A stretch of DNA of 64,000 nucleotides, from positions 1,674,001-1,738,000 of the forward strand of contig NZ_CP036262.1 of NCBI RefSeq assembly GCF_007741495.1. Reading direction: 5' to 3'. The notes beneath the pieces were generated by a model that saw only the letters and a list, made by a program, of their open reading frames with translations, was not told the origin of the DNA and searched no databases. The stretch is from Roseimaritima multifibrata. GTDB lineage: Bacteria; Planctomycetota; Planctomycetia; Pirellulales; Pirellulaceae. The first letter of the stretch is position 1. Each line of letters begins with the position of its first letter. The translations under genes and the position numbers were made by a program. Below are positions 28,020 to 38,100 of the stretch, one piece after another.

Positions 28020-28100
28020 TAGGTTTTCGAACCTAAATACGATTCTTCGGAATCGAACAACTCTGCCTCCGGCAGCCTTCAGGGCTGCCGGAGGTTTTTT
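28020..28100 (+). terminator. Triple hairpin 3' end of the YTV gene with intrinsic terminator
   Basis: 28020-28035 and 28041-28054 are two short hairpins with TTCG tetraloops. 28066-28094 is a 12-bp G/C stem with a 5-base loop followed by TTTTTT (28095-28100), a strong terminator. The first two may protect the transcript 3' end. Confidence 0.9.
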
Positions 28101-28194
28101 GTTGGTTTCTCTTTGCGGCAATGGTGATTAGAATTGGCCTGCGGCCTAGCCGTCTCTTCTCTGCCAATCGATCTTCTCGCGCAATGAGTTTCCT

Positions 28195-29136
28195 TTGTCA
28201 ACGACCATTCAATGCCCGTCGTGTGCTGCAAAACTAGCGTTGCCTGAATCGTCTGCTGGCAAGCGGGTGAAATGCCCGAAGTGTGCGACGGTCCTGACCG
28301 TGCCAGCTGCCAAGTCCGTTCAAGCGAAACCTGCGAAACCTGTATCGAAGGGGCCAGTCCCGGGTGCCAAGCGATCGATTCGTTGTCCAGGATGTCAGAA
28401 ATCGCTGTCGGTCCCCGCGAGTGCCGCGGGCAAAACCGTTCAGTGCCCTCAATGCAGCACCAAACTAAAAATTCCCGGATCGCCGCCGTCGGCCGGCCCG
28501 GCCAAGAAAGCGGCTCCGCGTCCCGCACCACGTCCAAAGCAAGCGGCTCCCAGCGACGATCTGTTTGGCGGTTCCGGTTCGGGAGGAAGCAGTGACCCGT
28601 TTGGCGATTTAGGCAATTTTGCCAGTCCGCCAGCGAGCGGCGGTGGGTTTGGCGGCGGAGCGCCGGCAAGTGCGTCGCCACCATCATTTGGCGGAGGAGC
28701 GGCTTCGGCGTATGCGCCACCGGCGGGCGGAGGGAATTCGTTTGGGGCCTCCGGCGGAGGCGGGGGAGGAGGAAACGATCGCAATGCTTTCTATATCATC
28801 AACGGAGCCATGATCGCATTGTGGGCCTTCTTTTACACCGGTTACGGCTGTCTTAATCTGGCAATGCTGATCGTGTTGATGGTCACGGGGAAATACTCCG
28901 ATGGAACACTCCCTTTTATCATCGGGCAAACGGTCGGATATGGCGTTATTGTGATGCTTGGCCTGACGATGTTCTCAGGCGGGATCACGATGGCGATGCG
29001 GAAGAAGTTGAACGCGTCGCGGGCCGCAGCCATTATCGCGGCGATTCCCTGCTTTGGGTGTATTGCCTTTCCGTTTGGTATCTGGGCGACCGTATTGTTA
29101 TTCAGTGCAAACGCAAAGAAGGATTTTCGCAGCTGA
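28195..29136 (+). CDS. Membrane protein with two N-terminal zinc ribbons
   Basis: 313 residues. Starts at a TTG (28195); the nearby ATG at 28184 is out of frame. Two CxxC-16-CxxC zinc-ribbon modules (Cys7, 10, 27, 30 and Cys64, 67, 84, 87) of the planctomycetal type, with CPxC and CPKC/CPQC knuckles, are joined by Ala/Lys/Pro linkers. A long Gly/Ser/Pro/Phe-rich disordered region (about 95-195, DLFGGSGSGGSSDPFGDLG) precedes four membrane helices (about 200-305). The zinc ribbons would face the cytoplasm. Function unknown; proteins of this shape are common in planctomycetes. It is convergent with the signal peptidase gene, 13 bases apart, with no terminator between. Confidence 0.8.
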   Translation: MSTTIQCPSCAAKLALPESSAGKRVKCPKCATVLTVPAAKSVQAKPAKPVSKGPVPGAKRSIRCPGCQKSLSVPASAAGKTVQCPQCSTKLKIPGSPPSAGPAKKAAPRPAPRPKQAAPSDDLFGGSGSGGSSDPFGDLGNFASPPASGGGFGGGAPASASPPSFGGGAASAYAPPAGGGNSFGASGGGGGGGNDRNAFYIINGAMIALWAFFYTGYGCLNLAMLIVLMVTGKYSDGTLPFIIGQTVGYGVIVMLGLTMFSGGITMAMRKKLNASRAAAIIAAIPCFGCIAFPFGIWATVLLFSANAKKDFRS

Positions 29137-29149
29137 TTTCCAGCCATTG

Positions 29150-30373
29150 CTATTTGCGTGACACCTTTCCGATGATTTGTTGCCGCTCGATTCCGCTAGG
29201 GGCTTGCCGGCTATCGGCCGAATTTGGTTGGTTGTCTCCGACGACAAAAAAACGGTCGGCTGGCAGGACGATGCGATCCGCCTGCCACTCTAAACGATCG
29301 TGTTCGCTGACGAACCAATGGATTTCACGATCGATACGTAGTATGGCCGGCGAATCCGCCTTTGCATCCAAACCATGAATGGCGATCGGGGTCGTTTCGC
29401 TGACGGGAATTTCTGACGCCGGACGGTCTGTTTGCGACCAACCATGTGCGGATCCGGTTTGCTCAAATCGGACGACATGTTTGCCTGCCGCAAAGGACCG
29501 CTTGTAGGAAACGGTTTTCGATGATTGCCAGCAGGCGATTTCAATTTCCGTTGGTTGTTCAATCGTAAAAGCGGCTTCACACCCAAAAGCTTCCACGCGG
29601 TTCATGTGGCGGGTCAGGTCGCGGTTGTAGGGACAGTCATCACGAATCGGTTCAGAGCGTTTTGAGTGAACCGAAAAATGATGATAGACCAACCAACCGT
29701 CCGGTCGTTTGAGCCAGCGCTGCGAGGCGCTGACGCCTTGCTCTTTGGAAACATCGGCATGGGGCGTTGGTTCCTGCTGAAATGCGGGAAACCGCGATTC
29801 GTGAACCGGGATCCTCGGCAGCGGACCCGGCACCACTTCAGACAGCGGGCGTGCATTGATTTGAAGTTCGTTCCCTTCCAGGGATACCGTGTCTCCGGGG
29901 ACCGCCACCAGTCGCTTCACTCGTATCCCCGTATCATCAGCGATCGCGACTAAGTCTCCGCGTTGGGGTTCTTGGTTGCAGAGGGTCCAGCCCATCAGGT
30001 TCCAGCGATAGGCGGCGCGATCGATCCAGACAGAATCGCCGGGGAGTGCCTGAAATTGGAAGGATTTCGGAGGATATTTTTGCCCGCAATTCCAACATGT
30101 CAGATTTTCTGCGAGGTCGTCTGGGGGAGGAAATCTTTGGACGCTTTGGCAGTCAGGGCAGTTGCCTTGCAGGGTCGGGCAAAACAGAGTTGGCATCATC
30201 GACGGCCCGGCAATCATCACATTCCCTAGCCAACCCTGGATTTGGCCTAGCCGATGGCCCATCAAGGCAAGGATTCCAGCAAGCACCACCCACCACCACC
30301 ACTTTGAGCGGTATCGGGATTTTGCCTGGCGGGCTGCCGCGTCGCCAGGCTGAAGTGATAAAGGGGTGTGCAT
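29150..30373 (-). CDS. lepB: Signal peptidase I (S26 family) with zinc-ribbon insertion
   Basis: 407 residues, longer than usual (about 200-320). One membrane anchor at about 25-42 (WWWWVVLAGILALMGH). Catalytic Ser58 (GPSMMPTL) and Lys153 (VKRLVAVPGD) are both present, as is the late FFVVGDNQPNSADSR motif. Between Ser and Lys is an unusual insertion with two CxxC pairs (Cys72, Cys75, Cys93, Cys96), a probable zinc ribbon. A second insertion of about 180 residues separates the two conserved C-terminal boxes. The enzyme cleaves signal peptides of Sec- and Tat-exported proteins on the outer face of the inner membrane. Whether it serves all exports or a subset is unknown. Confidence 0.87.
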   Translation of the reverse strand: MHTPLSLQPGDAAARQAKSRYRSKWWWWVVLAGILALMGHRLGQIQGWLGNVMIAGPSMMPTLFCPTLQGNCPDCQSVQRFPPPDDLAENLTCWNCGQKYPPKSFQFQALPGDSVWIDRAAYRWNLMGWTLCNQEPQRGDLVAIADDTGIRVKRLVAVPGDTVSLEGNELQINARPLSEVVPGPLPRIPVHESRFPAFQQEPTPHADVSKEQGVSASQRWLKRPDGWLVYHHFSVHSKRSEPIRDDCPYNRDLTRHMNRVEAFGCEAAFTIEQPTEIEIACWQSSKTVSYKRSFAAGKHVVRFEQTGSAHGWSQTDRPASEIPVSETTPIAIHGLDAKADSPAILRIDREIHWFVSEHDRLEWQADRIVLPADRFFVVGDNQPNSADSRQAPSGIERQQIIGKVSRK

Positions 30374-30454
30374 CGACTCGTCTAACGCAGTTAGGGTTTG
30401 ATCGGTATACTGCTTATCTTCATTTTACGCTCCTGGATTCAGCCCACGACCTTT

Positions 30455-31561
30455 ATGTCTGAACCGCTATCAACAAAATCGTCCTTGCAGACGAACGAAA
30501 CCTCTTCTCCTTCCGCTGCCGATTCCTGTCAACCGGAATCGACGGAGTCGCTCCATGCAATGAAGCGTGGGCGGATGGGCCAAGCTCTGGGGGTAAAAAT
30601 AGCCGCCACTGGCTCGTATGCACCCGAAACGGTGGTCACGAACGAAGACCTCGCGGCCCTGGGGTGCGACAGCGACTGGATCGTCCGTCGGACTGGAATC
30701 CTGCAGCGTCGCAAAGCTGCCGAGGACCAAGCGACCAGTGATCTCTGCTACGAAGCGGCGATCACATGCTTGAAGCAAGCCGATGTCGATCCGGCCGAGA
30801 TCGATTTGATCTTGGTGGCGACGATGACACCCGACCATCCAACCCCTTCGGCCGCTTGTCATCTGCAACGTCGACTGGGAGCTACCGCGCCGGCAATGGA
30901 TATCAACGCGGCCTGTGCCGGGTTCATGTATGCCCTGGTGACGGGATCCCAGTTCGTCGTCAGCGGAACGGCTAAGCGGGTTTTGGTCGTGGGGGCTGAC
31001 TTGATGAGCCGCACCATCGATCCCGAAGACAAAAAAACCTATCCGCTGTTTGGGGATGGTGCCGGAGCCGCATTGTTGGTTCCCGACAAACCGACGGGGG
31101 CAGGACTGCTTTCGTTCCAGCTAGGGAGCGAAGGTTGTGGTGGCGAAATGCTGTGCGTGCCGGCTGGCGGAACGCGGCAAGCATTGACCCCCGAAGCTTA
31201 CGCGGCGGGGCAGCAGTACCTTCGGATGGACGGACGAAACGTTTTCAAATGGGCGGTCCGCCTGTTCGCCGAAAGTGCGAAAGACGTGCTGGAAGCCGCC
31301 GGGAAAGACGCGTCGGAACTGGACTTGGTGGTTTTGCACCAAGCCAACCAACGGATTATCGATTCGGCTGTCAGCGATCTGTCGGTCGATCGAGATCGCG
31401 TCTTTGTGAATCTAGACCGCTACGGAAATACCAGTGCCGCCAGCATTCCGCTGGCGTTGGATGAAGCGGTCCGCGAGGGCCGAGTCAAAGAGGGCGATCT
31501 GGTGCTGTTATGCGGTTTCGGATCAGGACTTGCCTGGGGAACCGCCTTGTTACGCTGGTAA
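30455..31561 (+). CDS. fabH: 3-oxoacyl-ACP synthase III (FabH family)
   Basis: 368 residues from ATG 30455; a start at 30560 or 30575 would remove a non-conserved Ser/Thr-rich N-terminal extension of about 40 residues. Condenses acetyl-CoA with malonyl-ACP to start fatty acid synthesis. The triad is complete: Cys154 (NAACAGFMYAL), His295 (VVLHQANQRI) and Asn325 (DRYGNTSAAS). The TPDHPTPS and CGFGSGLAWGTALLRW segments match FabH. No other fab gene or plsX is next to it, unlike the usual cluster. It is divergent from lepB and its 3' end overlaps the methyltransferase gene by 12 bases. Confidence 0.94.
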   Translation: MSEPLSTKSSLQTNETSSPSAADSCQPESTESLHAMKRGRMGQALGVKIAATGSYAPETVVTNEDLAALGCDSDWIVRRTGILQRRKAAEDQATSDLCYEAAITCLKQADVDPAEIDLILVATMTPDHPTPSAACHLQRRLGATAPAMDINAACAGFMYALVTGSQFVVSGTAKRVLVVGADLMSRTIDPEDKKTYPLFGDGAGAALLVPDKPTGAGLLSFQLGSEGCGGEMLCVPAGGTRQALTPEAYAAGQQYLRMDGRNVFKWAVRLFAESAKDVLEAAGKDASELDLVVLHQANQRIIDSAVSDLSVDRDRVFVNLDRYGNTSAASIPLALDEAVREGRVKEGDLVLLCGFGSGLAWGTALLRW

Positions 31562-32272
31562 TTGATCGATGGACCAGAGGGCAAGCACCTTGTCGGTGTA
31601 TTGCCCTCCATCTTGTGTGCACTCTTCGACCAGAACGGCTTTGGGTTCGGAGAGGTGAAACGGCGCCGCCTGCAGGTTTAGCGGACGCCATCGGCCTGTC
31701 ACGATGTCCGTGTTTTCCTCACGTTCGGTAAACGAAGTGGTGAGCAGGTACTTCGCGCCACTGCTGCGGATGTTCGCCAACGCCTGGTGAATATGTTCGA
31801 AAGAAAAATGGACCAAGCAGTCTCGGCAGAAAACCAAGTCGGCCGCTGGAAGCGGATCGCTTAGCAAGTTCTTGTGTAAGAAGCTGACGTTGGGCGACGC
31901 ATATTTTTGGTTGGCGGCGATCAGGTCTTCAACAATATCGCAGCCGATGTATTCGACGTTGGACAGATCGACATGCTGCATCCAGTGGAAATCACCGCAG
32001 GGGACATCGACGACACGTTTGATGTCCAGTTGCTGGAACCATTGTGGCAACGCATCAATGATCCGCTGCGTTTGCGACAGTTCCGATCCAATGCCGGAAA
32101 TCGATTCCCCGCTTTTCCATGAATTCAACCGATAGATGTCGTTGAAAACCTGGTCGGGGGAAAGGTGTTTTAAGCGTCGCTTGGCACGTTTTCTCTCCAC
32201 GAATCTTTGCAGGCCCGCAAACAAACCTGAGGGACGTACCGGATTCGATGTTTTGGCAGCAGATGAAATCAT
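31550..32272 (-). CDS. Class I SAM-dependent methyltransferase
   Basis: 240 residues from ATG 32272; the longer frame overlaps the upstream gene in another frame and is rejected. Motif I is VVDVPCGDFHWM, followed by the acidic EYIGCDIVEDLI (motif II) and LVFCRDCLVHFSFEHIHQAL (motif IV). No signal peptide. It starts 10 bases after the glycosyltransferase stop (32283), so both are one operon; a role in methylating a sugar or lipid-linked glycan is a reasonable inference. Substrate unknown. Confidence 0.85.
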   Translation of the reverse strand: MISSAAKTSNPVRPSGLFAGLQRFVERKRAKRRLKHLSPDQVFNDIYRLNSWKSGESISGIGSELSQTQRIIDALPQWFQQLDIKRVVDVPCGDFHWMQHVDLSNVEYIGCDIVEDLIAANQKYASPNVSFLHKNLLSDPLPAADLVFCRDCLVHFSFEHIHQALANIRSSGAKYLLTTSFTEREENTDIVTGRWRPLNLQAAPFHLSEPKAVLVEECTQDGGQYTDKVLALWSIDQLPA

Positions 32273-32282
32273 TTGATCGACT

Positions 32283-33281
32283 CTATTGGAAGTCCGCTGA
32301 AAAGCGAGGAATGATAGGGGCCGCGGGGGGCGGATGGACGACGGTGGAAACGGCGCGAAAACCTGCCTCCATCGTGCACCGCCATGTAATCGCAGAAAAT
32401 GGTTGTTTGGCCCACTGAGCAACAAAGTGTTTACGGGCCGTTTTCCACTGACCCGCGCGAACCGCAGCTCGCAGGAATTTGTGGTGCCCGCCGGTCGAGC
32501 GTCGAGGGTTTTCTGGAAGGAGCAGCCCCGGAGGAATCGGGATGTCGCGGCGGCGGTATGCGTCGGTGAGAACCCCGTTGATCCGAGCCATCCGCAGGCT
32601 GGCGTTGTTCCAGCTAACGCTACCTAGATGTTGGCGATAACAGAGCATGACGTCGGGAAGATTCCCCAGCGGACCTCGCTCTGCCAGCCGCAGCCATAGA
32701 TCGTGATCTTCGATCCACTCGTACTCTTTGCGGTACCCTCCCAGTTCCAGCACAATGTCGCGCCGCATCATTACCGACGGCTGGGCCATCCCGGTCCGAC
32801 GGTGCATCAAGCAGTCATCGATCCGCTCTGGATCCGATTCATAGATCGAAATATTAAGTGGGTCACCATCGGCATCAATGTTCAGAATGGCGGTTCCGAC
32901 AGCGAGGCATTCAGGATGCTTGTCCAGGTAGTCCACCTGAAGGCCGAACCGCTGGGGCATCGAGATGTCATCCGCGTCCATACGCGCAATCAGGGGAGCC
33001 GTTGCTTCTTCGATGCCGCGATTCGCGGCGCCTGCGATCCCTCGGTTTTCCTGGTCAATCACCCGGACGCGGGCGTCCCGTTTGGCAAAGTTATGAAGGA
33101 TTTGAGAGCTGCGGTCGGTGCTACCGTCGTTGACAGCAACCAATTCAAAATCGGTGAAGTCTTGCGATAAGATGCTTGCAACGGCCTCTTTTAGGTGCTG
33201 CTGCCCGTTGTAGACCGTTAGCACGACGCTGACGCGAGGAGTCTTCGGTGGGGAGGCGGAAGAAGACATTGCAAGCTTCAA
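32283..33281 (-). CDS. Family 2 glycosyltransferase
   Basis: 332 residues; start at 33281 or at the in-frame ATG at 33269. GT-A fold motifs: VSVVLTVYNGQQHLKEAVAS, VAVNDGSTDRSS, the metal-binding MDADD, and the acceptor region EWIEDHDLWLRLAERG. The C-terminal 80 residues are basic and Pro-rich. Such enzymes add a sugar from a nucleotide-sugar donor during surface polysaccharide synthesis. First gene of a two-gene operon with the methyltransferase and divergent from the family 4 glycosyltransferase at 33534; the 252-base gap must hold both promoters. Confidence 0.9.
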   Translation of the reverse strand: MKLAMSSSASPPKTPRVSVVLTVYNGQQHLKEAVASILSQDFTDFELVAVNDGSTDRSSQILHNFAKRDARVRVIDQENRGIAGAANRGIEEATAPLIARMDADDISMPQRFGLQVDYLDKHPECLAVGTAILNIDADGDPLNISIYESDPERIDDCLMHRRTGMAQPSVMMRRDIVLELGGYRKEYEWIEDHDLWLRLAERGPLGNLPDVMLCYRQHLGSVSWNNASLRMARINGVLTDAYRRRDIPIPPGLLLPENPRRSTGGHHKFLRAAVRAGQWKTARKHFVAQWAKQPFSAITWRCTMEAGFRAVSTVVHPPPAAPIIPRFSADFQ

Positions 33282-33533
33282 TGGGTAATGGTTTTTATCG
33301 ATAGGTTACGCATGGAATCTACAAAACTCCTTTTAGAGGGGGCAATATCAATCCGAGAAGATAGGCAATTCCTTGGCGATACGATGCGGCGTCCCCTTTG
33401 CATTCGTCCCCGCTAGCATTGTGCTGGCCAAATCGTATTGACTGCACCGCTTGATTCGCGTATCGAGGACCCATCCGAAATGGCCGTTTTGCTGTGTCGG
33501 TTTCCGCTTTCCTTCCTTGCCGAATTAAATCTC

Positions 33534-34652
33534 ATGAAAGTCTGGTATGTTTCGACCCAGCGGGCATGGGGCGGTGGTGAGGAATATCTAAAGAACCTGG
33601 CGGCGGGCGTCGCCAAGCGAGGCCTTGAAGTAGCCGTGATGGCTCCGAAAGGGAGTCCCCTAGCGGCCGCCATGCGTGAAGAAGGGCACAGCGTATTTGA
33701 ATTCGCCGGGAGGGGACGGGACCCTCGAACCATTTGGCGGTTTCGCAAACGCTTGCAGCTATCGGGCCCCTGCGTCGTCCACTGCAATGATTCGCACGCC
33801 CTGATGTTGGGCGGGCTTGCCGCACTTGGGGTGTCGCAAGCACGCGTTCTCGCGATGCGACATACCATGTTCCCGATTCGCTCCCCCGAAAAATACCATC
33901 GCTTGGCCGATCGCACGATCTGTGTGTCTCAGGCGGTTGCCAATCAGTGCATCAATGACGGACTGCGAGATTCGAATCTGAAGGTGATTCATGTGGGACT
34001 GCCAATCCCTTCACCCGATCCGGCCGCCGTCGCAAAAATACGAAATCAAGTCGCTGCCGATAATCGAAAATTGCTGGTCGCGATCGGTAACCTGTTGCCG
34101 TGCAAAGGTCACGCGGATCTAATCCGTGCGATCGGTTTGCTAGACCAGCCGCCGGGAACGTTTGTCCTCGCGATCGCGGGTGAGGGGAAACATCGTGATG
34201 AACTGGAGTGTTTGCGGGACGCACTCCCCGACCCCGAATCGGTGCGGTTGTTGGGCTTTCAAGACAATCCAGACGACTGGTTGGCTGCCGCCGATGCGGT
34301 CGTTCATCCTTCCCACCAGGAAGGTCTCTGTTTGACCGTTGTGGGAGCGATGATGTTGCGACGACCTGTCGTCGCCAGTCCGGTTGGCGGATTGTGCGAA
34401 GTCTTAGCCGCCGAACAAATTCATTCTGAATGGAGTTCCCCACTGGCGGAACTGTGTCTTCCCGAAGATCCCGCGTCGATCGCCAAGGCGTTGCGCACGC
34501 TCTTCGACGCCCAAGAGTCCCAAGTCCTGCAATCGCAGACACAGGTCGAAGCGGCCTATCAGCACGCGGTCCAGCGGTTTGGTGTCCAGCCAATGGTTGA
34601 GAAGACTCTAGCCTTGTACGAATCGCTAAACGAGCGACGCGCCGCGGCCTGA
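33534..34652 (+). CDS. Family 4 glycosyltransferase
   Basis: 372 residues from ATG 33534 (MKVWYVSTQRAWGGGEEYL); the longer frame from 33438 adds sequence that is not part of the GT-B fold. The acceptor domain starts with the glycine-rich WGGGEEY loop; the donor domain has LLVAIGNLLPCKGHADLIRA, LLGFQDNPDDWLAAADAVVHPS and the HQEGLCLTVVGAM sequence with the EX7E-like Glu. It transfers a sugar in surface glycan synthesis; donor and acceptor unknown. No signal peptide, so cytoplasmic and membrane-associated. Single gene. The neighbours suggest a small glycan modification locus. Confidence 0.9.
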   Translation: MKVWYVSTQRAWGGGEEYLKNLAAGVAKRGLEVAVMAPKGSPLAAAMREEGHSVFEFAGRGRDPRTIWRFRKRLQLSGPCVVHCNDSHALMLGGLAALGVSQARVLAMRHTMFPIRSPEKYHRLADRTICVSQAVANQCINDGLRDSNLKVIHVGLPIPSPDPAAVAKIRNQVAADNRKLLVAIGNLLPCKGHADLIRAIGLLDQPPGTFVLAIAGEGKHRDELECLRDALPDPESVRLLGFQDNPDDWLAAADAVVHPSHQEGLCLTVVGAMMLRRPVVASPVGGLCEVLAAEQIHSEWSSPLAELCLPEDPASIAKALRTLFDAQESQVLQSQTQVEAAYQHAVQRFGVQPMVEKTLALYESLNERRAAA

Positions 34653-35169
34653 TTTCGCACGAAGCGCAAGCGAGTGAGTGAATAAACTTGCGCATTCTGA
34701 AGTTACGCTTTTGAGGTGATTGCTGTGGTCAATCGTCCTGATTTCCGTACTCTTGCGGATGCCTCAAATCATTCGGCTAATCCAGCACCTTTTTAGCTCC
34801 AGGTATCGAGAGTTCTGTTTCCGGGTTTGGCCCGGCGGACTCGCAGTTGGCAGCTACCTTATTGGCCGAGAAGGATGAAATAGCAAAGAGGCATGGGGCT
34901 GCTGCCAGTTGTTGCCCCGGACCGGAACAAGCCCGGCGGAAGCAAAGTAGCCAACTTCAAAAAACGAAACATCAATACTTACGCAGCGGCGTGGGATTTT
35001 CTGATGCACGGCCGCACAGCGGCAACCCCACAGAAACCGTCACTTATCAATTTCACCGTCTGGTGGGGCGGCACAAAAAACGGTGCCCATTCGATCGAAT
35101 GGACACCGTTTTCAATTCACTTGGCGTGACGAATATTCGCTAGTCGCCCGCCGTTTGCTCTAAGCCTGC
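34653..35169. other. Intergenic region between the glycosyltransferase and rpoC
   Basis: 517 bases, convergent gene ends. The only clear item is the rpoC terminator at 35071-35112. Open frames at 34847-35143 have no protein character. Confidence 0.65.
35071..35112 (-). terminator. Intrinsic terminator of the rpoBC transcript
   Basis: Arms 35077-35094 and 35095-35112 are an 18-base inverted repeat with one G-U pair on the minus strand. Reading leftwards it ends in a TTTTTTGTG tail (35080-35072 as A-rich on plus). It lies about 57 bases after the rpoC stop. Confidence 0.88.
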
Positions 35170-38100
35170 TTACTCTTGGCCGCCGGTTGGCTTGCCGCCA
35201 CCGAACATGCTGTCGAGGGCTTCGTTGCTTGGAGCTGGTTCGTTGCTTACCGGAGGTAGCGACGGAGCCGGGGTGGGTTCCGCTGGTGCTTCCTCGGGAC
35301 TGTCTGGATCGGCCAGCAGTGGGAACGATTCCTCCAAGCTTTGGATGGGCTCTTCGGCCAATTCTTCCAACGCTTCGCGGCGGTAGTTGACTTCGGCATC
35401 TTGGAAGATGCGGAAACCGGTACCGGCTGGGATCAAGTGACCCAGGATGACGTTCTCTTTCAGACCGACCAAGCGGTCGACTTTGCCTGCCAGAGCAGCT
35501 TCGGTGAGGACCTTGGTCGTTTCTTGGAACGACGCGGCACTGATGAAACTGTTCGACTGGACGGCTGCCTTGGTGATCCCTAGCAACTGAGTACTAGCGG
35601 TCGCGGGCCGAGGACGTTTGCCCTTTGCAGGGGTTTGTCCGGCGGCTTCGATTTCCGCATTGGTTTGCTCGATCGCTTCCTTAGGAACAATTTGTCCTTC
35701 GGTGTATTCGCTGTCACCAGGGTTGGTGATTTTGAGGCAATCGGACAGTCCTTGATTGCTGCGGCGGAATTCAAATTTGTCCATTACCAAACCCTCCAGC
35801 AGACTGGTGTCGCCGGAGGATTCGATTTTCACCTTACGCAACATGCGGGCAATGATGACTTCGCAATGCTTGTCATTGATGTCCACACGCTGTGAGCGGT
35901 AAACCTGTTGGATTTCGTGAAGGAGGTATTGCTGGACGGCTTCTTCTCCGGAAACCCGGAGGATGTCGTGAGGAACCAAAGGTCCATCGACCAGGGCCTG
36001 ACCGGCTTTCACAACGTCACCGCTGTGAACCAAGAAACGTTTACCGTGGGGAACCAAGTGTTCACGCTCGATGCCCGATTCACTACGGACGATGATCGAA
36101 CGCTTACCACGTTTCTTTTCGCCAAGGATTTCGACGGTACCGTCGACTTCGGCGATCACGGCGGGGTCTTTCGGTTTACGAGCTTCAAAAATCTCGGTAA
36201 TACGCGGCAGACCACCGGTGATGTCACTAACACCACCCGATTCACGCGGCATTTCAGCCAACACGGCACCGGCTTTGATCATGGCCCCTTCTTCGACCGA
36301 GATCATCGCTCGTTCGGGAAGGTACTGAACGTCCAGTGGTTTGCCTTCGGCGTCTTCGATGATGATCTGAGGATGCAATTCCCCTTTATGGTCGACGATC
36401 AACATACGGCTTTTACCGCTCGATTCGCGTTCCATACGCATCGTTTCGCCTTCGACCACATCTTCGAAGCGAACCTTACCGGTCAATTCGGTCATAATCG
36501 GAATGGAGTACGGGTTCCATTCGCAAAGGACCGAACCTTCGGTCACTTTGTCCCCTTCTTCGACCATCAGGGTCGAACCGGTGGGGATTTCATACGATTC
36601 GATTTCGCGACCGCGATCATCGACCAGGGTGATTCCCCCGTTTCGAGTCAACACGATGTTTTTGCCTTCGTCGTTGCGAATGGCTCGCATCCGAGTCAAA
36701 CGAACTTCACCGGCCGACTTACATTTGATGTCCGACTCTTCGACTTGCTTGCTAACGCTACCACCGATGTGGAACGTACGCATGGTCAACTGAGTACCCG
36801 GTTCACCAATCGATTGGGCGGCGATGATTCCGACGGCCATGCCCTCTTCAACCAGGTCACCGGTCGAGAGGTCCATTCCGTAACAGCGACGACAAACACC
36901 CAGTGACGCGTCACAGGTCATCGGGCTGCGGACCTGAATCTTGTTCAGTCCCATCAGTTCGATCTTGCGAGCGATTTCCGGAGTGATCAAGCCGCTATCT
37001 TCGACGATCACTTCGTCGGTCACCTGGTGAACGATGTTCTGACGACTGATTCGACCACTGATCGATTCGGCCAATTGAACTTCGACTTTCTCGCCGCGGA
37101 AAATAACACCCTTGGTGATCCCTTGGGTGGTCCCGCAGTCTTCCAGCGTGATAACCACGTTCTGGGCAACGTCGGCCAGTTTACGAGTTAGGTAACCGGA
37201 GTCAGCCGTCTTCAATGCCGTGTCGGCCAGACCTTTACGAGCCCCGTGCGTCGAGGAGAAGTACTCCAGAACGGACAAGCCTTCGCGGAAGTTAGCCTTA
37301 ATCGGCGTTTCGATGATTTCGCCCGATGGCTTTGCCATCAGACCACGCATCCCGCCCAGCTGACGAATCTGTTCGATACCACCACGAGCACCCGAGTGGG
37401 CCATCAGGTACACAGGGTTCATGTACCAGCCGCCTTCGCGGATGTCATGTTCCATCGCCACCATCATGTCGGCGGTGATCGCTTCACGAGCGTGTGTCCA
37501 AGTATCCAGAACCTGGTTGTAACGTTCAGGCCCGGTGATAACCCCACGGTCATACAATTTCTTGTACTTCATCACCGTCTTTTCGGCTTCACCGATGTAC
37601 TTGCTCTTGGTGTCCGGAGTGACCAAGTCATCCGTCGCGAAGGACAGACCACTGCTGGTCGATTCGCGGAAGCCAAGCTGCATCATGTCGTCCAGCAGGT
37701 TGATCGTCGCTTTGCGACCCAAACGCTGGTAACAATCGCTAATTACCTTGGCAAGGTCACTCGATCGCTGCGGGAAGTTGTAGAAATCCATCCCTTCAGG
37801 AAGCATCTGATTAAATCGGATACGCCCAGGAGTGGTTTCGATGATCGCACCGTAGTCGTTGCGACCTTCGTTGTTTTTCAGTTTCTGGTGACGTGGCAAG
37901 CGGACTTTGATATTCGCATGCAGGCCGACAACCCCTTGAGCGTATGCCATGTCGGCTTCGTTGGGGCTGGAGAACGTCATCCCCTGCCCTTTCTGATCCG
38001 GCATCGCAACGGTCGTGTAGTAGCAACCCATGACGACGTCTTGCGACGGGCTCATGATCGGTTTGCCGTTCGAAGGTGCAAACACGTTGTTGGTACTAAG

